DNA of 64,000 nucleotides from Dermatobacter hominis (GTDB taxonomy: Bacteria; Actinomycetota; Acidimicrobiia; Acidimicrobiales; Microtrichaceae): NCBI RefSeq assembly GCF_020715685.1, contig NZ_CP085840.1:2604001-2668000 (forward strand). The letters are read 5' to 3'. Shown one piece after another: positions 58,108-64,000 of this stretch; position 1 is the stretch's first letter; every line of letters begins with the position of its first letter. Made by a program: the position numbers and the translations under genes. The notes below the pieces were generated by a model, which made no database searches, was not told the origin of the DNA, and was given only the letters and a program-made list of their open reading frames with translations.

Positions 58108-58194
58108 CCCTGCCACCCCCTGGTGTCGTTGCTGCCGCGCTCGGGCGGCGCGCCCGGCGGCGCCGCCGGACATCCCACCACAGTTCGGGACGCG

Positions 58195-58232
58195 CCGGCG
58201 CCGTGGCCGCGAGGCCGGGCGCCCGGCGCCGG
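58195..58232 (-). terminator. 9-bp hairpin after the lipoprotein hydrolase
   Basis: CCGGCGCCG (58195-58203) pairs with CGGCGCCGG (58224-58232), 5 bases beyond the hydrolase stop. A further perfect 16-bp palindrome CCGGCGGCGCCGCCGG lies at 58154-58169. The pair probably separates this gene from mscR. Confidence 0.45.
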
Positions 58233-58237
58233 GGCGA

Positions 58238-59317
58238 TCACCGGGCCGGCAGCACCTGGAGGGTCGCCACCCCCGACGACGCGACCGCGGCGGGCAGCTC
58301 GTCGAGCGCCGCCGGCGCGCCCTTGAGCTCGGCGTCGAGGAACGCGGTCACCGCCCGGTCGAGCACGTCGCCGCGTGGCGGGGCGAACAGGTCGCTGTGG
58401 CCGCCGTCGGGGAACGAGAGGAACCAGGTCGGTCCGTGCAGCGCGGCGACGGCCGCCTCGGCCACCCGGTACGGCACCGTGCGGTCCGCCGTGCCGTGCA
58501 CCACCAGGGCGGGGAGCGGGGCCATGTCGGCGATCGCCCGACCGCCGGCCTCGGTCGGGAGCAGGCCGGCGATGTCGACGATCGCCCGCGGCGCGATCGA
58601 CGCGGTCCGCGGGTCGTAGGCCGCGGCGAGCGTGGTGCCGCCGCCCATCGAGTGCCCGGCCACCGCCACGCAGTCGGGCCGGACGAGACCGTGCAGCGGG
58701 TCGCCGCCCGCGGCCGTGGCGGCGCGGACCTGGTCGAGCACGAACGCGACGTCGCCCGGCTGGTTCAGCAGGTCCGAGGCATCGGGCGCCCGGCTGCTGA
58801 GCGGGAACGTCGGCGCCACGACCACGTAGCCGGCGCTGGCCCAGCGGGCGAGGGTGTCGTTGCGCTCGGTGCCGGCCGACCCCATGCCGTGCGACCACAT
58901 GACGACCGGGAACGGCCCGTCGCCCGACGGAGCGGCATCGGAGGTGCCGGCGCCGCCGTCGAGCGGCGCGACCTCCGCCGGGTACAGGACGACGTACGGC
59001 AGCGTCCGGTCGGTCGCGGCCCGCTCGGCCCACTCGGGCCTGGGGGTGGTCGGCCGCGAGGGATCCACCGCGGTCCGCTCCGAGCGGCCCACGCCGAAGG
59101 TCCCGATCGGTCGCGCCCCGCCATCGGGGCACCCGCTCGCCGCGGCGTCGGCGCCGGTGGTGGACGGTGCACCGTCGCCGGTGGTGGTCGATGGCGCGAT
59201 GGTCGACGACGTGGACGAGTGGGGCGCGGTCGTCGGCGCGCTCGAGGCGTCGTCGGTGGCGGCGCACCCGGCCGCGAGCACGGTCGAGCACAGCAGGAAC
59301 GCGACGACCCGGCGCAC
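58238..59317 (-). CDS. Secreted lipoprotein alpha/beta hydrolase (dienelactone-hydrolase/PET-hydrolase-like fold)
   Basis: This is 359 residues. The signal peptide ends STVLAAGC (lipobox), followed by a Ser/Thr-rich linker (about 20-60). The catalytic domain has [17 protein letters not shown] (oxyanion), the nucleophile elbow [28 protein letters not shown] (Asp) and [10 protein letters not shown] (His). It looks like the chlorophyllase/polyester-hydrolase group that acts on extracellular esters. GTG start. No operon partner. Confidence 0.88.
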   Translation of the reverse strand: MRRVVAFLLCSTVLAAGCAATDDASSAPTTAPHSSTSSTIAPSTTTGDGAPSTTGADAAASGCPDGGARPIGTFGVGRSERTAVDPSRPTTPRPEWAERAATDRTLPYVVLYPAEVAPLDGGAGTSDAAPSGDGPFPVVMWSHGMGSAGTERNDTLARWASAGYVVVAPTFPLSSRAPDASDLLNQPGDVAFVLDQVRAATAAGGDPLHGLVRPDCVAVAGHSMGGGTTLAAAYDPRTASIAPRAIVDIAGLLPTEAGGRAIADMAPLPALVVHGTADRTVPYRVAEAAVAALHGPTWFLSFPDGGHSDLFAPPRGDVLDRAVTAFLDAELKGAPAALDELPAAVASSGVATLQVLPAR

Positions 59318-59389
59318 GCCGGGAGTCTCGCGCTCCGGGCGTGCGCCGGGTCGGGCCAGGCGATCGCTGTCTCGGGTCAGCCGGTCACG

Positions 59390-59872
59390 TCAGGTGTAGG
59401 TCGTGACCCGCCGGCGCCCGGACACCCAGGGCAGGAGTCCGAGGACGAACACGACGGCGCCGAGCACGACGAACAGGAGGGCCGAGTCACGGTCGACCTG
59501 GACGCCCTCGACCTCGCTCGACAGGACCATGGCGCCGATGCCGACGAGCACGGTCAGGAGACCGAGGACCGCGGTGGTGCCCCGGTCCTGGTCGGCGAGC
59601 GACGCCGCCAGGATGCCGCCACCGAGGAGGATGGCAGCGACGGCCGCGGCGGGGCTGAAGCCGAAGCCCGCCACCTCACCCGAGTTGTCGAGGAAGCCGG
59701 CGCCGAAGTCCACGCGGAACACGGCGATCAGGCCCATCACGAACAGGATCCCTCCGCCCGCGGCGGCGAGGAACTGGAAGATCCTCAGGCCGTTGCCGGT
59801 GTGGGTCTCACGGGTGTCCACCTGGGCGGCGGGCTGCTGCCAGTGAGGGTTGGGCTGCTGCTGGTAGGTCAT
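59390..59872 (-). CDS. Four-helix membrane protein of unknown function
   Basis: This is 160 residues. A Q/P-rich cytosolic head (YQQQPNPHWQQPAAQ) precedes four hydrophobic segments (about 33-52, 72-90, 98-117 and 130-148). Short acidic loop DNSGEVAG. No family recognised. The ATG has GGAGGAGACCC upstream, a strong ribosome site. Confidence 0.65.
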   Translation of the reverse strand: MTYQQQPNPHWQQPAAQVDTRETHTGNGLRIFQFLAAAGGGILFVMGLIAVFRVDFGAGFLDNSGEVAGFGFSPAAAVAAILLGGGILAASLADQDRGTTAVLGLLTVLVGIGAMVLSSEVEGVQVDRDSALLFVVLGAVVFVLGLLPWVSGRRRVTTYT

Positions 59873-59957
59873 GGGTCTCCTCCACGTCGAGGTGACCGAT
59901 GGGGTACCCAGGGCGGACGAGGGTCAAACCGCCGTCGCCCCCGATGGGCAGGACGAC

Positions 59958-60386
59958 CTACTCCTGGACGAGCTCGATGAGCGTGCCGTAGGAGCCCTTC
60001 GGGTGGATGAACGCCACCGTCGTGCCCCGCGAGCCGGGGCGGGGCGCCTTGTCGATCGGCGTCGCGCCGGCCGCGACCATCGCGTCGAGCGCGGCCTGGC
60101 AGTCGTCGACCCGGTAGCCGACGTGGTGCAGGCCCTCGCCCCGCTTCTCGATCGCCTTCGCGATCGGCGAGTCCTCGCGCGTTGCAGCCGTCAGCTGGAT
60201 GTAGCTGTCGGCCACCTTGATCAGTGCCTCCTCGACGCCGTCGGAGTCGACGACCTCGCGGTGGGCCACGGTCGCGCCGAAGGCCTTCTGGTAGTAGTCG
60301 ACCGCGGCGTCGAGGTCGCGCACCGCGATGGCGATGTGGTCGATCTCGGTCAGCAGGCCGGACGTGGCGTCGGGGTTCTCGCTCAT
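59958..60386 (-). CDS. mce: Methylmalonyl-CoA/ethylmalonyl-CoA epimerase
   Basis: This is a 142-residue VOC-fold enzyme with the epimerase metal and base set: IDHIAIAVRDLDAAVDYYQKAFG (His), YIQLTAATREDSPIAKAIEKRGEGLHHVGYRVDD (Gln, His) and GTLIELVQE (Glu). It interconverts (2R) and (2S) malonyl-CoA esters and serves both methylmalonyl-CoA and ethylmalonyl-CoA. It is 50 bases downstream of ccr on the same strand, which ties it to the ethylmalonyl-CoA pathway. The ATG has GGAGAG upstream. Confidence 0.93.
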   Translation of the reverse strand: MSENPDATSGLLTEIDHIAIAVRDLDAAVDYYQKAFGATVAHREVVDSDGVEEALIKVADSYIQLTAATREDSPIAKAIEKRGEGLHHVGYRVDDCQAALDAMVAAGATPIDKAPRPGSRGTTVAFIHPKGSYGTLIELVQE

Positions 60387-60436
60387 CGGGGCTCTCCTCG
60401 TGCGGTCAGGTCGTGGTGCGCAGCGCGGGGAACCGC

Positions 60437-61786
60437 TCAGAGCTCGCCGCGGGCGTGACGCTGGTACAGGGTGATCTTGTCCTCGCCGACGGCCTCGCGC
60501 TTGGCCGGGTCGGTGATGCCGAGGCCGGCCTCGGGAGCGAGGCACAGCACGCCGATCTTGCCCTCGCCCTCATTGTGGTGGACCTTCAGCGCGGCCTCGC
60601 CGACCTGCTCGAGCGGGAACACCTCGCTCATCACCGGCTGGATGCGGCCCTGGTCGATGAGGCGGTTCATCTCCCACGCCTCCTGGTAGTTCGCGAAGTG
60701 CGAGCTGATGATGCTCTTGAGCTTCATCCACAGGTGGCGGTTGTCGTACTCGATCATGTAGCCCGACGTCGCGGCGCAGGTGACGACCTTGCCGCCGCGC
60801 TTCGTGATGAACACCGAGGCGCCCATCGTCGAGCGGCCGGGGTGCTCGAAGACGATGTCGGGGTCCTCGCCGACGAGCGAGCGGACCTTCTTGCCGAGGC
60901 GCCGCCACTCCGACTCGTCCTGGGTCTGCTCGTCCTTCCAGAAGTTGTAGCCCTCGGCCTTGCGGTCGATGACGGCGTCGCAGCCCATCGCGTTGAGGAG
61001 CTTCACCCGGGACTCCGAGGACACGACGCCGATCGGCGTGCCGCCGCCGTTGAGGACGAGCTGGGTGGCGTAGGCGCCGATGCCGCCGGTCGCGCCCCAG
61101 ATGAAGACGTTGTCGCCCTGCTTCATGCGGGCGGCGTGCTCGCCGACGAGCATGCGGTAGCTGGTCGAGGCGCACAGCGCGTTGACCGCCGCCTCCTCCC
61201 AGCTGAGGTGCGTCGGCTTCGGCATGAGCTGGTTGGCCTTGACGATCGACAGGTCGGCCAGGCCGCCGTAGTTCGTCTCGAAGCCCCAGATGCGCTGGTT
61301 GGCGGCGAGCATGGAGTCGTTGTGGGCGGACGGGTCTTGGTCGTCCACGAAGTTGCAGTGCACCGTGACGCGGTCACCCGGCTTCCAGTTGCGGACGGCC
61401 GAACCGACCCGCAGGACGACGCCCGAGGCGTCGGAGCCGACGATGTGGAAGTCCTGCGCGTGGCGGGCGCCCCAGACCGACTCGCGGCCGAGGCGGTCGA
61501 GGAAGCCGAAGGTCGACAACGGCTCGAAGATCGACGTCCACACCGTGTTGAAGTTGATGGCGCTCGCCATCACCGCGACGACGGCCTCGTCGGGCGCCAG
61601 CTCCGGCAGCGGGAGCTCGCCCACGTGGAGGCTCTTGCGGGGGTCCTTGTCCCACGAGTCGACGCCCTCCCACATGTCCTCCTCGGAGCGCAGCACGTGG
61701 GCCGCCCGGGTGGACTCGGGGATGGCGAGGTTGGCGATGTCGTCGCCGGACGCGTCGGACTGGATGGCGTCGAGGATCTCCTGCAT
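60437..61786 (-). CDS. ccr: Crotonyl-CoA carboxylase/reductase
   Basis: This is a 449-residue MDR enzyme. The CO2-site residues known from Kitasatospora Ccr (N81, F170, E171, H365) have counterparts in ASAINFNTVW (N80), IWGFETNYGG (F169, E170) and ISSHFANYQEA (H363). The NADPH site is FIWGATGGIGAYATQL. It reductively carboxylates crotonyl-CoA to (2S)-ethylmalonyl-CoA, the key step of the ethylmalonyl-CoA pathway, and can also feed polyketides with extender units. The ATG lies 8 bases after TAACTT. It heads the ccr-mce operon. Confidence 0.96.
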   Translation of the reverse strand: MQEILDAIQSDASGDDIANLAIPESTRAAHVLRSEEDMWEGVDSWDKDPRKSLHVGELPLPELAPDEAVVAVMASAINFNTVWTSIFEPLSTFGFLDRLGRESVWGARHAQDFHIVGSDASGVVLRVGSAVRNWKPGDRVTVHCNFVDDQDPSAHNDSMLAANQRIWGFETNYGGLADLSIVKANQLMPKPTHLSWEEAAVNALCASTSYRMLVGEHAARMKQGDNVFIWGATGGIGAYATQLVLNGGGTPIGVVSSESRVKLLNAMGCDAVIDRKAEGYNFWKDEQTQDESEWRRLGKKVRSLVGEDPDIVFEHPGRSTMGASVFITKRGGKVVTCAATSGYMIEYDNRHLWMKLKSIISSHFANYQEAWEMNRLIDQGRIQPVMSEVFPLEQVGEAALKVHHNEGEGKIGVLCLAPEAGLGITDPAKREAVGEDKITLYQRHARGEL

Positions 61787-61794
61787 GGCCGCGC

Positions 61795-61800
61795 AAGTTA
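61795..61800 (-). promoter_or_regulatory. -10 box TAACTT of leaderless ccr promoter
   Basis: TAACTT on the minus strand ends 8 bases before the ccr ATG and is one of the most AT-rich hexamers of its kind here, suggesting a strong promoter. Confidence 0.5.
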
Positions 61801-61817
61801 CCCAACGGTCACCGGCG

Positions 61818-61839
61818 CGCGCCCATCCGAACGGGCGCG
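61818..61839 (-). terminator. 7-bp hairpin upstream of ccr
   Basis: CGCGCCC-ATCCGAAC-GGGCGCG forms a 7-bp stem with an 8-base loop between the DUF3089 stop and the ccr promoter. A second stem GGGTCA/TGACCC (61848-61867) lies next to it. They probably end the DUF3089 transcript. Confidence 0.4.
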
Positions 61840-61921
61840 GACCGGCCGGGTCATCGTCGGTTGACCCAGGCGTCTCGGCGGCTCCGCGCTCCCCGGATCG
61901 GTGCGCAGCGCGACGGCGCGG

Positions 61922-63238
61922 TCAGTCGTGCGCCTCGCGCCAGGCCGATGACTGCGACGACAGCAGCTCGACCAGGTCGCCCATCACGAGGTTCACGTCC
62001 TGGAGGTGCAGGCCCCACTGCGGGGTGAGATCGCCGCCGATGTCGTCGCGCCGGGGGTCCGACGGATCGCCGTGCACGGTGACCTCGAGATAGGAGCGGC
62101 CGTCGCGGCGGACGCACTCGGCGGTGACGAGCCCCGGGGTCGTCACGAACGGGGTGGTGACGGTCCCGACCGCCGGGTCCACCCACGGCTGGTCGCTGCC
62201 GCCGGTGGCGCCCATCGTCGAGAGGATCGAGGCGTCGGGCGACGACGGGAAGTAGGGGTGCAGCTCGGCCGGGCCGCCGGCCACGGCGGCCGGGTTCGTG
62301 CAGCCGGCCTCGCCGACGCCGCTGCGGGGCTTGCCGAACAGCGCGTTCTCGGGCGGCGGCGAGGTGGAGCGGAACGACGCCCATGTGACGACGCACCCGG
62401 CCTGCTCGGGTTCCCTGCAGAGCGGCACGTGCTGGAGCGCCCCGCCGACGTCCTGGCCCTCGGGCACGGCGACGGCGGCGCCGGCCAGGTAGGCGGCGAC
62501 CAGCTGGTCGCGCACGTCCTCGTCCGGGTCGATCTCCTCGGCCAGCAGCCGCGTCAGCAGCCCCGCGCCCTGGGAGTGGCCGATGAGCACGACGCCGCGG
62601 CCGCCGTTGTCGTTCGCCATGTACTGGCGCCACGCGTCGAGCACGTCCTGGTACGGCTGGTCGGTCGCCGTGCCGGGGGCGCCGCCGCCGAAGGACCGGG
62701 TCAGCCCGGCGAGGGTGCGCTGCCGGTAGACGGGTGCGAACACCCGGCACCCGCTGCCGAGGCGGGCGACCTGGTTGAGGGCGACGAACCGCTCCTCGTC
62801 GCCGGCGACCAGGTCGCTGTAGTCGCCGTCGTCCGCGGAGATCGTCGGGTACACGTAGAAGCAGTCGACCGGGGCGTCGGGGTCGGGCTCCCACGGCTCG
62901 TCGGCCATCGTGCCGTCGGCGTCGAGCACCGTCGCGTCGAGGCCGGTGTCGCACACGTCGTCGAGCTCGGGCCGGCAGATCCAGTTCGCGGGGTCCGAGT
63001 AGACCTCGCTGCGGTGGCCGGCGTAGCGAGCCAGCGGCGCGGCGGTCGTCGTGGTCGCCTCGGTGGTGGTCCGGTCACCGCCGCCGTCGTCACCCGCGTC
63101 GCTCGCCGAGTCGTCCGACGAGCCCGCCGCCCCCGCCAGCGCGAGCGCCACCGCCGCGACCGCGATCGCCACGATCGCCCGTCCCCGATGCACCGCCCGT
63201 CCCCGATGCATCGCCCGTCCCGAGTTCCCACGGCCCAT
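61922..63238 (-). CDS. Secreted DUF3089 lipase-like alpha/beta hydrolase
   Basis: This is about 438 residues. A basic head with GRAMHR/GRAVHR repeats leads into a signal helix (AIVAIAVAAVALALAGAAG), then an acidic/Thr-rich linker. The DUF3089 core has VDCFYVYPTIS, RVFAPVYRQRTLAGL, the nucleophile elbow LIGHSQGAGLLTRLL and the C-terminal WGLHLQDVNLVMGDL. Family members are putative lipases. Start: the ATG at 63238, 7 bases after TACGGT; ATG codons within the repeats at 63209 are alternatives. Confidence 0.85.
   Translation of the reverse strand: MGRGNSGRAMHRGRAVHRGRAIVAIAVAAVALALAGAAGSSDDSASDAGDDGGGDRTTTEATTTTAAPLARYAGHRSEVYSDPANWICRPELDDVCDTGLDATVLDADGTMADEPWEPDPDAPVDCFYVYPTISADDGDYSDLVAGDEERFVALNQVARLGSGCRVFAPVYRQRTLAGLTRSFGGGAPGTATDQPYQDVLDAWRQYMANDNGGRGVVLIGHSQGAGLLTRLLAEEIDPDEDVRDQLVAAYLAGAAVAVPEGQDVGGALQHVPLCREPEQAGCVVTWASFRSTSPPPENALFGKPRSGVGEAGCTNPAAVAGGPAELHPYFPSSPDASILSTMGATGGSDQPWVDPAVGTVTTPFVTTPGLVTAECVRRDGRSYLEVTVHGDPSDPRRDDIGGDLTPQWGLHLQDVNLVMGDLVELLSSQSSAWREAHD
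63176..63221 (-). repeat. 18-bp tandem repeat in the DUF3089 N-terminus
   Basis: Two 18-bp units CGCCCGTCCCCGATGCAC/T (63176-63193, 63194-63211) and a 10-bp partial third unit encode repeated hexapeptides GRAMHR and GRAVHR just before the signal helix. Slippage here would shift the amount of positive charge and the choice of start. Confidence 0.8.
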
Positions 63239-63245
63239 GGCCGCC

Positions 63246-63285
63246 ACCGTATTCGCCGGGCGCCGGACGACGGCTCCCGTAGGGT
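63246..63285. promoter_or_regulatory. Divergent leaderless promoters (TACGGT minus, TAGGGT plus)
   Basis: On the minus strand TACGGT (63246-63251) ends 7 bases before the DUF3089 ATG. On the plus strand TAGGGT (63280-63285) ends 7 bases before the GNAT GTG at 63293. The whole intergenic space is 54 bp. Confidence 0.5.
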
Positions 63286-63292
63286 CGGGCAC

Positions 63293-63910
63293 GTGGGGGC
63301 CGTGGAACCGGTGCGGACCGAGCGGCTGCTGCTGCGTCGCTTCACGGAGCAGGACCGCGCGCCGTTCGCGGCGATCAACGCCGATCCGGTCGTGATGGAG
63401 CACTACCCGTCGACCCTGGGCCGGGCCGAGTCCGACGCGTTCGTGGACCGGATCGAGTCCAGCTGGCGCGAACGCGGGTGGGGACTGTGGGCGGTCGAGG
63501 TGGTCGCACCGGCCGCACCCGACGAGGCGCCGGGCTTCGTCGGCTACACGGGCCTGTGGCCCGCCGACCACGTCGCGCCCGGCCTGGTCGAGGTGGGTTG
63601 GCGGCTGGCGCACGCAGCGTGGGGCCGGGGGTACGCCCCCGAGGCCGCTACGGCCGCGCTGCGCCTCGGCTTCGACGACCTCGGGCTGGACGAGATCGTC
63701 AGCTTCACGGTCCCGCAGAACGCCAACAGCCGCCGGGTGATGGAGAAGATCGGCCTGCGCCACCGGCCCGAGCGGGACTTCGACCACCCGTCGGTCGACC
63801 CGGTGGCGTCGCCGCACCTCGTGCGCCACGTGCTCTACGCGATCGACCGGGCGACGTGGGTGGCCCACGGCGGCGCGTCCGAGTGGGCCGGCGAGGCTAC
63901 CCGGCGGTAA
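63293..63910 (+). CDS. GNAT N-acetyltransferase (RimJ/RimL type)
   Basis: This is 205 residues with RTERLLLRRFTEQDRAPFAAINADPVVMEHYP at the start (parts), VEVGWRLAHAAWGRGYAPEAATAAL, where RGYAPEA is the acetyl-CoA phosphate loop, and the RimJ-type NANSRRVMEKIGLRH. It probably acetylates a small molecule or protein N-terminus; the acceptor is unknown. The GTG start is backed by a -10 box 7 bases upstream. Confidence 0.9.
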   Translation: MGAVEPVRTERLLLRRFTEQDRAPFAAINADPVVMEHYPSTLGRAESDAFVDRIESSWRERGWGLWAVEVVAPAAPDEAPGFVGYTGLWPADHVAPGLVEVGWRLAHAAWGRGYAPEAATAALRLGFDDLGLDEIVSFTVPQNANSRRVMEKIGLRHRPERDFDHPSVDPVASPHLVRHVLYAIDRATWVAHGGASEWAGEATRR

Positions 63911-63966
63911 CATCGCCGGACCGCAGGAGGGGGCCCGCGGGGCTCCCCTGATCCTTTGGAGTGGCA

Positions 63967-64000
63967 ATGCCCGGCTCGGTGATTCTCTCGGGGGCCCGGA
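63967..64000 (+). CDS. Acetyl-CoA C-acetyltransferase (thiolase), first 11 codons only
   Basis: The last bases of the window encode MPGSVILSGAR, preceded by TTTGGAGTGGCA (GGAG 5 bases from the ATG). The start MPGSVI-x-x-GARTP is typical of actinobacterial acetoacetyl-CoA thiolases, and the reading frame is open to the edge. If right, it makes acetoacetyl-CoA, the entry to the ethylmalonyl-CoA pathway or to polyhydroxybutyrate, which fits ccr-mce a few kb away. The call rests on 11 residues and context. Confidence 0.6.
   Translation, partial: MPGSVILSGAR

Noticed and set aside
58178-58185. AACTGTGG upstream of mscR shared with half of the dyad at 55819-55834
   Set aside because: An 8-mer is expected about twice by chance in 128 kb of strand, so no common regulator can be claimed.

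Overview
The window is very GC-rich DNA (about 70% or more by eye) that is almost fully coding. About 66 genes lie on both strands, mostly as short operons with 4-base start/stop overlaps (ATGA or GTGA). There is no insertion sequence, phage gene, CRISPR array or rRNA. One tRNA gene is present, tRNA-Gly(CCC). Several markers point to a mycothiol-producing actinobacterium: a mycothiol-dependent formaldehyde dehydrogenase, a di-haem QcrC with a three-helix Rieske QcrA, an actinobacterial CtaF, an acyl-CoA carboxylase epsilon subunit, an F420-type PPOX protein, DUF3072 and a LigC-like DNA ligase. The gene mix looks to me like class Acidimicrobiia, but that is inference; no rRNA is available to test it.

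Layout. 0-16 kb: a ParA-like ATPase cut by the window edge; a cyclic-nucleotide-binding protein; a membrane Fe-S oxidoreductase with a receiver-like protein behind it; dcd; tRNA-Gly; a haem-binding protein; pnuC; a quinone oxidoreductase; a lipoprotein lipase; an AHL-lactonase-like enzyme; a HTH_42 protein; a double-hotdog thioesterase; a CMD protein; a secreted S33 peptidase; a glyoxalase-II-like enzyme. 16-26 kb: ethylmalonyl-CoA mutase behind a 427-bp structured leader; a degenerate GGDEF protein; a CoA-transferase with a phosphoesterase; an alpha/beta hydrolase; an acyl-CoA carboxylase operon (beta, epsilon, FAD oxidoreductase). 26-34 kb: a LOG protein; a LigC ligase facing a flap exonuclease; a PPOX protein; a ferredoxin; a MerR regulator with a thioredoxin; a MarR regulator with a SnoaL-like protein; a methyltransferase; a beta-phosphoglucomutase.

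34-47 kb is the respiratory core. Leftward from a symmetric divergent promoter runs ctaG-acn-GH65-HAD. Rightward runs ctaE-qcrC-qcrA-qcrB. Converging on qcrB is ctaC-ctaD-ctaF. Together these encode the cytochrome bcc-aa3 branch, aconitase, and a disaccharide phosphorylase with its sugar-phosphate mutase. 47-64 kb: a PsiE-PhoD pair; an esterase; a membrane protein; an SRPBCC-sulfatase pair; a DUF6325-SHOCT pair; DUF1269; a metallo-beta-lactamase-fold enzyme facing a GAF-LuxR regulator; mscR; two lipase-like secreted hydrolases; ccr-mce; a GNAT acetyltransferase; and the first codons of an acetyl-CoA acetyltransferase.

Themes. (1) Acetyl-CoA assimilation by the ethylmalonyl-CoA pathway: thiolase, Ccr, Mce, Ecm and an acyl-CoA carboxylase all lie in one 48-kb stretch but in separate transcription units. 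(2) Heavy investment in secreted or lipoprotein alpha/beta hydrolases. (3) Leaderless transcription: at least 15 start codons sit 5-8 bases after a TANNNT -10 box, which I used to choose starts. (4) Compact regulator/target pairs with readable operators (MerR-thioredoxin, MarR-SnoaL). No clearly undescribed multi-gene system is evident. The best leads are the MerR-controlled CPPC thioredoxin, the 14-bp inverted repeat between the two respiratory operons, the ecm leader, and aconitase embedded in a sugar-phosphorylase/oxidase-assembly operon.
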